Below, in pieces: positions 19,184-27,205 of a stretch of 64,000 nucleotides of DNA. Numbering within the stretch: the first letter of the stretch is position 1; each line of letters opens with the position of its first letter. Location of the stretch: NCBI GenBank assembly GCA_017524615.1, contig JAFXVJ010000042.1, forward strand, positions 124,001 to 188,000. The letters are read 5' to 3'. The DNA comes from Clostridia bacterium. Lineage in GTDB: Bacteria; Bacillota; Clostridia; Christensenellales; Aristaeellaceae. The notes beneath the pieces are model-generated. The model saw only the letters and a program-made list of their open reading frames with translations, did no database searches and was not told the origin of the DNA. Made by a program: the position numbers and the translations under genes.

Positions 19184-19894
19184 ATGCAAAAACAGCGGAT
19201 GTCCATCGACCGGACTTTGTATAAAACGCCGTTTTCCAAGGCGTACTGGGCGCAGGCAGCGTCCGAAATGGACGATCTGCGCATGCTTTTGTTCGCCGCG
19301 CTGATGATCGCGCTGCGGGTGGCGCTGAAATCGGTAAAAATCCCCATCGCGCCGTATCTGTCCATCAACGTGGCTTTCTTCGTCAACGCCTACGGGGCCA
19401 TGGTGTTTGGCCCGGTGGTGGCCATGTGGGCCGCCGCCATTTCCGACACTTTGGGCTATATTCTGGTGCCGGATGGCGTGTATTTCTTCCCCTTCGTGTT
19501 CACCGAAATGGCGGGTTCCCTGATTTTCGCCCTGTTCCTGTACCGGACGGAGGTTACCGCCCTGCGCGTCACCCTGTCCCGGTTCTGCGTGGATTTTTTC
19601 GTGAACGTCGTGCTCACCACGCCCATCATGCATCTGTATTACCGCATGATCCTGGGGAAAAACTATGCCCTTTTTGACGCCATGCGCATCGTGAAAAATC
19701 TGTTCATGTTCCCCATCGAGTCGGCGCTGCTGACGGCGTTTTTGTGCCTGGTCATTCCGCCCACAAGACGCCTGGGGTTCGTTTACAGCGGAACGGACAA
19801 GCTCACCTTTTCCAGCAAAACGGTGTTTATGTGGTTCGAATGCCTGATCGTGCTGGGTACCGCCGCCTTTGCCGCCTATCTGGCGATGAAATGA
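19184..19894 (+). CDS. folT: FolT, substrate-binding S component of a folate ECF transporter
   Basis: A 236-aa hydrophobic protein with about six membrane segments, starting at LRMLLFAALMIALRVALKSVKI. The pattern of ECF S components is seen, including ISINVAFF-like PYLSINVAFFVNAYGAMVFGP and GPVVAMWAAAISDTLGYIL. The THF riboswitch immediately upstream supports folate as substrate. It captures folate and works with a shared EcfT/EcfA1/EcfA2 energising module, which is not in this window. The ATG at 19184 has GGGAGGGG 8 bases upstream; the longer frame from 19037 would translate the riboswitch and is rejected. The nth gene follows after 34 bases. Confidence 0.9.
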   Translation: MQKQRMSIDRTLYKTPFSKAYWAQAASEMDDLRMLLFAALMIALRVALKSVKIPIAPYLSINVAFFVNAYGAMVFGPVVAMWAAAISDTLGYILVPDGVYFFPFVFTEMAGSLIFALFLYRTEVTALRVTLSRFCVDFFVNVVLTTPIMHLYYRMILGKNYALFDAMRIVKNLFMFPIESALLTAFLCLVIPPTRRLGFVYSGTDKLTFSSKTVFMWFECLIVLGTAAFAAYLAMK

Positions 19895-19928
19895 CCCGGA
19901 GATTCCAAAGAAGAAAGGTCGATGTAGC

Positions 19929-20621
19929 GTGGATCAGAATCAGCAGGCCATTCTGGACGGCCTGGCCGCCCTGTATCCCGACGCGGGGCCGGAGCTGCAC
20001 TTCTCGAATCCCTTTGAGACCCTGGTGGCCACCATCCTGGCCGCCCAATGCACGGACGCCCGGGTCAATCAGGTGACGCCCGCCCTGTTCCGGGATTATC
20101 CCGATCCGGCAGCCATGGCCCGGGCCACGCCGGAAGAAATCTTCCCCTACGTCAAATCCTGCGGCTTCAGAAGCAAGGCCGTCAACATCATCAACGCCAG
20201 CCGCATGATCATGGATCGCTTTGGCGGTCAGGTGCCCTCCACGCTGGAGGAATTGACCCAGCTGCCCGGCGTGGGCCGCAAAACGGCCAATGTGGTGCTG
20301 GCCTTTTCCTTCGGCGTTCCCGCCATCCCGGTGGATACCCACGTGTTCCGGGTGGCGAACCGGCTGGGGCTCAGCGACGCCCTGACCGTAGAGGACACGG
20401 AGGAACAGCTGATGGCCCTCATTCCCCGGGAGCAGTGGGGGCAGGCCCACCATTGGATGATTTACCACGGCCGTCGGGTGTGTCACAGCCAGAAGCCGGA
20501 TTGCGAACACTGCCCGCTTCGGCCGCAGTGCAAATCTGCGCATCTGGATCACATGATCAACCCCAAAGCCGACGCCAGAAAACGCGCCCAGCAGCGAAAA
20601 ACCAAAGCCGCTGATGGCTGA
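19929..20621 (+). CDS. nth: Endonuclease III
   Basis: Base-excision repair glycosylase/AP lyase for oxidised pyrimidines. The 230-aa protein has the helix-hairpin-helix LPGVGRKTANVV with catalytic Lys118, the catalytic Asp136 (VDTHVFRV), and the [4Fe-4S] cysteines C185, C192, C195 and C201 in the C-x6-C-x2-C-x5-C arrangement. The start is GTG at 19929, preceded by AGAAAGGT 9 bases upstream; no in-frame ATG lies near. A Lys/Arg-rich C-terminal tail (about 30 residues) follows the cluster. It is probably co-transcribed with folT. Confidence 0.96.
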   Translation: MDQNQQAILDGLAALYPDAGPELHFSNPFETLVATILAAQCTDARVNQVTPALFRDYPDPAAMARATPEEIFPYVKSCGFRSKAVNIINASRMIMDRFGGQVPSTLEELTQLPGVGRKTANVVLAFSFGVPAIPVDTHVFRVANRLGLSDALTVEDTEEQLMALIPREQWGQAHHWMIYHGRRVCHSQKPDCEHCPLRPQCKSAHLDHMINPKADARKRAQQRKTKAADG

Positions 20622-20692
20622 CTTGCGCGCGCCTGCCCAGCCACAGGCGTATTTTGTGTATCTGCAGGCTTTCATCCCGATCCATTGCACCG

Positions 20693-20890
20693 TTGAAATG
20701 AAGCCTTGAAACGTATGATAGTATCACCGTGATTGTTCGGTCAGCGAATAGAGTAGCAGGACAAAACGCGCTTGCAGGGGGGCTCCGGAAGAGGTTTCCC
20801 TTCCTTGCGATTGGCGCGAAAGCCCGGGAGGAAAAACCGGGCGGGGCACGCAGTGGAATGCAATGCCCGCCCGCGCGTATCGCGCGTTTC
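20693..20890 (+). other. Structured GC-rich stretch upstream of the Ig-like gene, possible leader or small RNA
   Basis: The 356 bases between nth and the Ig-like gene hold no ORF with a ribosome binding site. Visible: a possible promoter TTGAAA (20693-20698) with TATGAT or TGATAG at 15-17 bases; TGATA-G-TATCA (about 20717-20727); stems CGCGC/GCGCG (about 20767-20819), GCCCGG/CCGGGC (20822-20842), GGGCGGGGCA/TGCCCGCCC (20839-20872) and GCGCG-TAT-CGCGC (20873-20885) followed by TTTCCCC. Two of the stems share bases, so they are mutually exclusive, as in an attenuator. No known riboswitch motif was recognised. Confidence 0.35.
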
Positions 20891-20977
20891 CCCTCAGCCG
20901 CCGGCCGAGCAGGAATATATCATTAATGTCTCAGTGAGAAAGAGGCATAAAATACAAAAAAGGAGGATGAATAAACC

Positions 20978-22558
20978 ATGTCCCTGTACAAACGCTTTTG
21001 CACGGCAGTATTGCTGATCGTCATGCTGTTTACCTGCGTATATGCGGAAGAAGCAGTGTCCGCAGATGGAGAGGACGAGTCTCAGGAAGCGCTCATCGAA
21101 GAAGTCATCACCATTGAGGAACAGGACGAAGGCATTCCCGCCGATGTTCCCGGCCCGCTGTCCAACGGCGATGATGTTTACCTTGTGGTGCGCCGGGAGG
21201 GCGATGAAGCCGAAAAGAGCCAGTATATCCATTTTGCCAAGCCCATGGGCACGATCCTCTGCGATTTGGAGGATACCAGTGCCGTCGCTATCGCCCCGAT
21301 CCATCCGTGCATCTATGAATACCTGTCCGGCGAAGCCGCCTTGAAACGGCTGATGGAGACGGACGATGAAAATGCCGTGCCCGTCCGCGACGGCGGCGAC
21401 GGCGTAACCGCATGGATCAGCGCCGACGGAGAAACCGCTTCCGCCATCATCACACTGCCCGAGGTCAGCGATGAATCCTGGTTCCTGCTCAGCGTCACCT
21501 GGCCGCTCCAGGAACAGGGCGTGGCGGAACGTGTCGAAGAATTTAAAGCCTTGATCAATGAAGAAATAGAACGGCTGCAGGCCTCCATCACCATGACAGA
21601 GACGGAAGCGCCCGCCGAGCCGGCCGAGGAAGAACGCGATCCCCGGGGGAATCCTCCCGGCGCGGCCGTGGCAAAAACCGTCGCCGTAAAGAGCGTGAAG
21701 CTGAACAAGGCCTCCGCTACCCTCAAGCAAGGCCAGCAAATCACGCTCAAGGCTACGATTTCCCCTAATAACGCCAGCAATAAAAAAGTGACCTGGTCCT
21801 CATCCAATAAAAAAGTGGCCACGGTGAATGGTTCCGGCGTCGTGGTCGCCAAGGGCGTGGGCACATGCACTATCACGGCAAAATCCAACAACGGAAAAAA
21901 GGCAACCTGCAAGATCACCGTAAAAAGCAAGCCCGCTGTTACCAGCGTCTCTATCAAGGGCGGATGGGCGCCCATCGTCATGATGGGCAAACCCGTCACT
22001 CTGGTGGCCGTATGCGCGCCCTCCGGCTCCGACCAGGCCGTCACCTGGTCGTCCAGCAACACCAAAGTGGCCACGGTGTCCAGCAAGGGCGTCGTTACCC
22101 CCAAAGGTTACGGCAGAGCGAAAATCACCGCCAAATCCAAGAACGGCAAAACAGCTTCCGTCAATGTTTTGGTAAACAAAAGAAATGAGATTTCAAAAAC
22201 GATCGAGGTATTTCAAATTGAAATTCAAGTAGGGAATCCGGTAGTAAACGCAACAAGGAAACTGCCCATATACTGGAAAGACATTATAACAATTTATGTC
22301 GATGGATTAACTGGCAAAATTGTTGGTCACGATGAGCATCAAGAATCCAGCGAGAATAATATCGTTATTATGATCGATTTCAAGCTGTATGGTATTAAGG
22401 CCATCGATGAACAGGATCAATTTGTACAGTTTCGCTCCTCAGGTATGATCAGACTCGGTCTTGGCATTGGAAAGGTGAAAGGAACAGTTCCCACCGGATC
22501 GGTAACATATTACTATAAGCTGTATAATACTGGTAAATTAGAAAAGTGGAGGAAATGA
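20978..22558 (+). CDS. Secreted protein with two bacterial Ig-like (BIG_2) domains
   Basis: The 526-aa protein begins with a signal peptide (residues 1-24). A first region (about 25-210) is acidic and unrecognised. Two BIG_2 domains follow, about 235-313 (VKLNKASATLKQGQQITLKA, KVTWSSSNKKVATVNGSGVVVAKGVGTCTITAKS) and 315-390 (VTWSSSNTKVATVSSKGVVTPKGYGRAKITAKS). The last 130 residues, from about ISKTIEVFQIEI, are unrecognised and beta-rich, and are coded by DNA visibly richer in A and T than the rest. ATG follows AAAAAAGGAGGATGAATAAACC. BIG_2 domains are common in clostridial surface proteins and serve adhesion or spacing; the role here is unknown. Confidence 0.85.
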   Translation: MSLYKRFCTAVLLIVMLFTCVYAEEAVSADGEDESQEALIEEVITIEEQDEGIPADVPGPLSNGDDVYLVVRREGDEAEKSQYIHFAKPMGTILCDLEDTSAVAIAPIHPCIYEYLSGEAALKRLMETDDENAVPVRDGGDGVTAWISADGETASAIITLPEVSDESWFLLSVTWPLQEQGVAERVEEFKALINEEIERLQASITMTETEAPAEPAEEERDPRGNPPGAAVAKTVAVKSVKLNKASATLKQGQQITLKATISPNNASNKKVTWSSSNKKVATVNGSGVVVAKGVGTCTITAKSNNGKKATCKITVKSKPAVTSVSIKGGWAPIVMMGKPVTLVAVCAPSGSDQAVTWSSSNTKVATVSSKGVVTPKGYGRAKITAKSKNGKTASVNVLVNKRNEISKTIEVFQIEIQVGNPVVNATRKLPIYWKDIITIYVDGLTGKIVGHDEHQESSENNIVIMIDFKLYGIKAIDEQDQFVQFRSSGMIRLGLGIGKVKGTVPTGSVTYYYKLYNTGKLEKWRK

Positions 22559-22587
22559 GAATACTCTCCCTGGAAGGGGAATCAGAA

Positions 22588-22618
22588 GGCCGGCATGCTT
22601 CAGGCGCGCATGCCGGCC
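22588..22618. terminator. Hairpin between convergent genes
   Basis: Perfect 10-bp stem GGCCGGCATG (22588-22597) and CATGCCGGCC (22609-22618), with no good T tract on either side. It lies between the convergent Ig-like and lipase genes, 30 bases after one stop and 27 after the other. Confidence 0.6.
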
Positions 22619-22644
22619 ATTCCATACGGTTTGAACACTATGAA

Positions 22645-23634
22645 TTATCCTTCCTCGCCCTTGAGGAACGCCAGCACCTGATGCCACCATGGAAACAGCA
22701 CATCATCCGAGGAGCGGTAAATCTCGTGCTTCGCGTCCTGAACCACGGTCAATGCGCCATGCCGCAGCCGTTTGACAAACCTTTGCTGGCCGCTGGTCAG
22801 CACGACGGTATCCAGGGCGGCTGAATACACGTGCACCTGGGCGTCGATTTTTTCCACCCGCCCGGGCCACAGCAGCATCCGGCTCACCCGTAAGGACTGC
22901 AGCGTCCAATCGTAGGTGGGGCCATTGTTGTGATACAGAGGATTGGCCGCCTTGATGGCGTCATACCAGTCGAACCGCTCCCTGCCCGTAGCGGCGGAGG
23001 TGGCGAAGTCTTCCGGCCCGGCGTAGGGTTTGGAAAGGAACAGGCGCTGCCTGCCCTTGCCCGCCAGCTTCGCGCACCGGCAGAGGCCCTTGGCGAAGAA
23101 GCACGGCGTGCCGCCGCGGTTGGGCGCGATCATGGGCGCGCACATCGCCACCCGGGCAAATACCCCCGGATGACGCTCCAGGAACAGTCCCGTTACCGCT
23201 CCGCCCATGGAATGGCAGAACACCACCCAGGGCTTGGGGCTATCCTTCATCACGGTGTCGCAGACGATTTCCATGTCCCGCACGTATTCATTGAAATCCT
23301 TCACGTGGGTCAGGGACAGATCGTCGATCCCTTCGTCCCGGCCGGAGCGGCCATGGCCCCGCTGATCATAGGCGCACACGTTGAAGCCCGCGTGCACCAG
23401 GGAATAGATCAGCTCCGAAAACTTGAACGCGTTTTCCGTGAACCCGTGCATTATCAGCGCCGTACCGATGGGGTGATCCGCGGTGAAGAAGGAGCAAAAC
23501 AACTCCCTTCCCCCGTCGCCTTTGATACGGCTGTCCCGCTGCCTGGTCATCAGGGCCGGCAGCACGGTTTCTTCCATGGTTTTGGCGTAATGCTCGCTTC
23601 TGACCAGGAAATCTTCATTCAATCCATCCTGCAT
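22645..23634 (-). CDS. Alpha/beta-hydrolase, lysophospholipase/monoacylglycerol lipase type
   Basis: A 329-aa serine hydrolase. The family pattern is complete: oxyanion-loop HGFTEN (63-68), DQRGHGRSG (90-98), nucleophile elbow CHSMGG with Ser142, acid residue in SAALDTVV and catalytic His in AKHEIYRSSDD near the C-terminus. The elbow has Cys where many relatives have Gly, which is seen in this branch. No signal peptide is present, so it should be cytoplasmic. ATG at 23634 follows GGAGAAAG and lies 4 bases after the MFS stop codon, so the two genes form an operon. The longer frame to 23748 would overlap the MFS gene and is rejected. Confidence 0.88.
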   Translation of the reverse strand: MQDGLNEDFLVRSEHYAKTMEETVLPALMTRQRDSRIKGDGGRELFCSFFTADHPIGTALIMHGFTENAFKFSELIYSLVHAGFNVCAYDQRGHGRSGRDEGIDDLSLTHVKDFNEYVRDMEIVCDTVMKDSPKPWVVFCHSMGGAVTGLFLERHPGVFARVAMCAPMIAPNRGGTPCFFAKGLCRCAKLAGKGRQRLFLSKPYAGPEDFATSAATGRERFDWYDAIKAANPLYHNNGPTYDWTLQSLRVSRMLLWPGRVEKIDAQVHVYSAALDTVVLTSGQQRFVKRLRHGALTVVQDAKHEIYRSSDDVLFPWWHQVLAFLKGEEG

Positions 23635-23638
23635 GGAA

Positions 23639-25087
23639 TCACGCTTTCTCCGAGGGTCGCTTGAGAATCTTGCTGTAAATCTTCTTTTCATCGTACTTGG
23701 TGAACAGCAGCCCGCCCACAATGCAGGCTGCCGCCGCCACGACAGCAATCAGCCGATAGCCCAGGCCGGTACCGTTTTTGGCCGCTTCAGCCAGTGCGGT
23801 GGCATTGTCCTCCATGCCGGGCTCTATCGCGGCACGGCCGATGGTGCCCAGGGAGGTGACCAGCAGCATGGCGATGGCCTGGCCCATTTTCATGGAGAAG
23901 GTGCGGGCGGCATAGAACATACCGCTGCGGTTTTCCTTGGTGTCCAGTTCGTCGGCCTCGGCGATGTCCGCCACGACGGCCTGGGGCAGGATGCCGAAAA
24001 TGGCCATCGCGGGCGCGGCCAATACGCACAGGATGTAGCCCTGGATCTCAGAAGGGATGGGCAGGATGGAGCCCAGGCAGGCCGTATAGCCGAAAGCCAC
24101 GGTGAAGATGCAGAAAGCGATCAGGATCAGCTTCTTTTTTCCGTATTTGGGCGTCAGCTTGCTGACCAGCGGATAGAACAGCACAGAAAGCGCCGTCATG
24201 CCCACGAAATAAATGGTAGACATGCCGCGGTCCAGCTTCAGCAGACCGGTCACAAAATACAGCATGGCGGTCTGGAACATGGTGATGCCCAGGAAATAAA
24301 TGATATCGGAGGAGACAAAGATACGGAAGGATTTGTTGCGGAAGGTGGCCGAAACAGATTTCAGCGCCGTTGATTCGCTGGGCTGCGCGGTGACATATTC
24401 CTTTTCCTTGATGGTGAATACCGGCACAAACAGGCATACCAGACCGATCAGGCTCATGGCCGTGTAGGTGACCCGAAGCGCTGTCACCAGGCTGCCGCCC
24501 ACCATGGGCTGGATCATTTCGCCGATCATGGGCGCCATATAAGCGACGGCCATGCCGGCGATGAAGGTGAAGGAAATGGTGGTAGAGATGGCCATGCGCG
24601 TTTTCTGATCGGTGCCCAGTTCGGGGATCAGGGCGTTATAGGGCGTGCAGTACATGGTCATGAACAGGTAGAACAGCGTCAGCATCACGAACAGGAACAG
24701 CGCGTTCAGCCAGCTTTGCTCCCGGATGGGGCACCAGAAGGTGAGGATGGTGGCGGCGGCAAAGGGAATGGCCGCGATGCGCATGAAGGGGATGCGTCGG
24801 CCGTCCTTGGATTTGCTGCGGTCGGACTTGGAGGCGATCCACGGGTCGGTCACCGCGTCAAAGACGCGGCCAAACCAGGTGATGGCGCCCAGAATGGTCA
24901 GGATGCCCAGAATCACGCGGCCCTGGGGAATAAACAGAACATCAATGGGATTTTTCGCAGTCAGATCAGGCTGATAAAAATCGACCACGAAGCTGGAAAT
25001 CAGCGCGCTCAAAATGGACCAGCCCAACTGTCCGATGGCAAAGCACCAGATGATTTTCTTGGTGACCGGTTTCTTTGTTCCGCTCAT
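23639..25087 (-). CDS. MFS transporter of the GPH (glycoside-pentoside-hexuronide) type
   Basis: A 482-aa membrane protein with about 12 hydrophobic helices. GPH-type features include GRVFDAVTDPWIASKSDRSKS with the DP and SDR elements, GRRIPFM after it, and the central YCTPYNALIPELG. Members bring in sugars or glycosides with a cation. The substrate cannot be told from sequence; the partner gene is a lipase rather than a glycosidase, so a sugar substrate is an inference from family alone. ATG at 25087 follows GAGGGG at 7 bases. It is the first gene of the operon. Confidence 0.87.
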   Translation of the reverse strand: MSGTKKPVTKKIIWCFAIGQLGWSILSALISSFVVDFYQPDLTAKNPIDVLFIPQGRVILGILTILGAITWFGRVFDAVTDPWIASKSDRSKSKDGRRIPFMRIAAIPFAAATILTFWCPIREQSWLNALFLFVMLTLFYLFMTMYCTPYNALIPELGTDQKTRMAISTTISFTFIAGMAVAYMAPMIGEMIQPMVGGSLVTALRVTYTAMSLIGLVCLFVPVFTIKEKEYVTAQPSESTALKSVSATFRNKSFRIFVSSDIIYFLGITMFQTAMLYFVTGLLKLDRGMSTIYFVGMTALSVLFYPLVSKLTPKYGKKKLILIAFCIFTVAFGYTACLGSILPIPSEIQGYILCVLAAPAMAIFGILPQAVVADIAEADELDTKENRSGMFYAARTFSMKMGQAIAMLLVTSLGTIGRAAIEPGMEDNATALAEAAKNGTGLGYRLIAVVAAAACIVGGLLFTKYDEKKIYSKILKRPSEKA

Positions 25088-25143
25088 GAGAAATCCCCTC
25101 TCCTTTGTTGCGCGGCACACGCCGCCTTGTTTTCATTGACCCC

Positions 25144-25172
25144 ATTGTATCATATTTCCATGCAACAAGCAA
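25144..25172 (-). promoter_or_regulatory. Promoter of the MFS/lipase operon
   Basis: TTGCTT (25172-25167), 17 bases, TACAAT (25149-25144) on the minus strand. The adjoining 25173-25348, between this promoter and the end of era, holds no gene; I see only short imperfect hairpins there. Confidence 0.68.
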
Positions 25173-25348
25173 GCAAAAAACGGGCGATCCGCGGCCGGAC
25201 CGTCCATTGATTGATGCGTGTTCAAAGGATGGAAAGCATGGCGGCGCTGACCGGAATAAAGCGGCCAACGGGGCTGATCTTGCGCCGTATCAGGATCGGC
25301 CTGCTGATCCGGCCCTTGCCCTTTTCCCGCCTGTCTTTCCTTATGCTC

Positions 25349-26248
25349 TCACCGGTCCTGCACATACCCCAGGGTTTTCAGATCCTCGGCGCTGTCCCGC
25401 CAGCCGGGGCGCACCTTCACCCACAATTGCAGATTGACATGCAGGCCCAGCAGGGCCTCAATGTCCGCCCGGGCCTCCGCGCCGATTTTTTGCAGCATGG
25501 CGCCCTTCTTGCCGATGATGATGCCCTTGTGGGAATCCCGTTCGCAATAGATGGTGGCGTCGATTTCCATGAAATGATCATTCATTTTCTTCATGGCCAT
25601 CATTTCCACGCCGATGCCGTGAGGCACCTCGTCCCGAAGGTTCCTGAGCGCTTTTTCCCGGATCAGCTCCGCGCAGATGTCCCGCTCCGGCTGGTCGGTG
25701 AGCATATCGTCGGGGAAATACCGGGGGCCGATGGGCAGATGAGCGGTCAATTCCTTTTTCAGCATGTCCACCCCATCGCCCGTCCGGGCGCTGACGGGCA
25801 GGATGGCGTCGTACTTCACGTCCTTGAAGGAATCGATGATGGCCAGCAGGTTCTTGGGCTCGATCAGGTCCGTCTTATTCAGCACCAGCAGCTTGTACAC
25901 CTGCTTACGGCTCATTTCCTCCACAATGACCCGGTCATGGGGGCCGATAGCCGTCACGTCCACCAGCACCAGCAGGGCGTCGATGCCTTCCATGGCCTCC
26001 TCAATGGAATGCACCATGAATTCCCCCAGCTTGGTGCGGGGGCGGTGAATGCCGGGGGTGTCCACGAACACAATCTGGCAGTTTTCCCCGCCCATCACGC
26101 CCATCACCCGGTTCCGGGTGGTCTGGGGACGGCTGGAGGTGATGGCCACCTTCTCCCCTACCAGCGTGTTGAGCAGGGTGGATTTGCCCACGTTGGGCCG
26201 GCCCACGATGGTGGCGAAGCCGGAATGGAACGATTGCTTTTCAGTCAT
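25349..26248 (-). CDS. era: GTPase Era
   Basis: Essential GTPase that binds the 3' end of 16S rRNA in assembly of the small ribosomal subunit. The 299-aa protein has G1 GRPNVGKS (16-23), the switch region RPQTTRNRVMG, G3 DTPGIHRPR, G4 NKTD and a C-terminal KH domain with IIIGKKGAM. ATG follows AAAGGAG. It is the last gene of the yqfC-yqfD-phoH-pgpH-ybeY/cdd-era run and starts 57 bases after the fusion gene. recO, which often follows era, is absent here. Confidence 0.97.
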   Translation of the reverse strand: MTEKQSFHSGFATIVGRPNVGKSTLLNTLVGEKVAITSSRPQTTRNRVMGVMGGENCQIVFVDTPGIHRPRTKLGEFMVHSIEEAMEGIDALLVLVDVTAIGPHDRVIVEEMSRKQVYKLLVLNKTDLIEPKNLLAIIDSFKDVKYDAILPVSARTGDGVDMLKKELTAHLPIGPRYFPDDMLTDQPERDICAELIREKALRNLRDEVPHGIGVEMMAMKKMNDHFMEIDATIYCERDSHKGIIIGKKGAMLQKIGAEARADIEALLGLHVNLQLWVKVRPGWRDSAEDLKTLGYVQDR

Positions 26249-26305
26249 TGGCTGTTTACTCCTTTGTTTCAGATGATCCGGCGGGATCGGATGCCCGCCG
26301 CCGAA

Positions 26306-27205
26306 TTATTCCTTTCCCAGGTAATCCAGGGTGCCGCTGCTGGGGCCGAAGCCGTGGGGCAGCAATTCATACAGCATCGCCTGATCCCGGCTGTCGCCCC
26401 AGGCCACGATGACCCGCAGATCCGGCGCGAACTCGTTCAGCGCCTGACGGCAGATGCCGCAGGGCCAGGGGGCGGATTTATCCGCCGCGATGGCGATGAC
26501 GGAGAATTCCCGCACGCCTTCGCTGACCGCCTTGAACAGCGCCGTGCGTTCGGCGCAATTGGTGGCCCCATAGGAGGCGTTTTCGATGTTGCAGCCCTGG
26601 AACACCCGTCCGTCTTTGCTCAGCAGCGCAGCGCCCACCCGGTAATGGGAATAGGGGGAATAGGAAAATTCCATGGCTTCCTTGGCCAGACGGATCAATT
26701 CATCATCGGTGATCCGGCCCATGCCGGCCCTGTTCAACGCCGTTTCCTCCATGGTACGCATCCTTTCTTTATCCTGTTCGTTCATGTGATCGTAGCCCAT
26801 CAGATGAAAGAGGGCATGGACGGTGAGATACGCCAGTTCCCTTTCCAGGCTGTGGCCGTATTCCGCGGCCTGCTCCCGGGCGCGGGGCAGGGAAATGATG
26901 ATATCCCCCAGGAAACACCGTCCCGTTTCATCCCTTTCCCGCAGCAGCCATTTTTCATGCCGACCCAAGGTATGCTGTGGGCTGCAGGCGGTTGACGGGA
27001 AAGACAGCACGTCCGTTTCCCGGTCCATGTTCCGGTATTCCCGGTTGACCTGCCGGATGCTTTCCCCGTCGGTGATCCTGAGGTGAGCATAAGTGTCAGC
27101 CCGGATTCCCTCCGCGCGGAGGCATTCTTCCGCCGCACGGCAGAGCATCTCCTCCGCTCCGGGAAGCGCCGGAACATCCCATTCGAATTCGATCAGGTCC
27201 TTCAC
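26306..27205 (-). CDS. ybeY-cdd: Fusion of rRNA-maturation endonuclease YbeY and cytidine deaminase
   Basis: One continuous 299-aa frame joins two enzymes. Residues 1-160 are YbeY, a zinc RNase of 16S rRNA processing and ribosome quality control, with HALFHLMGYDH giving zinc ligands His130, His134 and His140, and DRETDVLSFP. Residues 165-299 are cytidine deaminase: NIENASYGATNCAERTAL with the zinc Cys217 and catalytic Glu219, and PCGICRQ with Cys249 and Cys252. The join is at about 160-168 (NRAGMGRITDDEL). In related genomes ybeY, dgkA and cdd are separate neighbours; here dgkA is gone. The first four bases overlap the pgpH stop. Confidence 0.95.
   Translation of the reverse strand: MKDLIEFEWDVPALPGAEEMLCRAAEECLRAEGIRADTYAHLRITDGESIRQVNREYRNMDRETDVLSFPSTACSPQHTLGRHEKWLLRERDETGRCFLGDIIISLPRAREQAAEYGHSLERELAYLTVHALFHLMGYDHMNEQDKERMRTMEETALNRAGMGRITDDELIRLAKEAMEFSYSPYSHYRVGAALLSKDGRVFQGCNIENASYGATNCAERTALFKAVSEGVREFSVIAIAADKSAPWPCGICRQALNEFAPDLRVIVAWGDSRDQAMLYELLPHGFGPSSGTLDYLGKE

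Noticed and set aside
20740..20890. Known riboswitch (c-di-GMP, cobalamin, ydaO, yybP) before the Ig-like gene
   Set aside because: None of the conserved core sequences of these classes can be read here, so it is only reported as structured.
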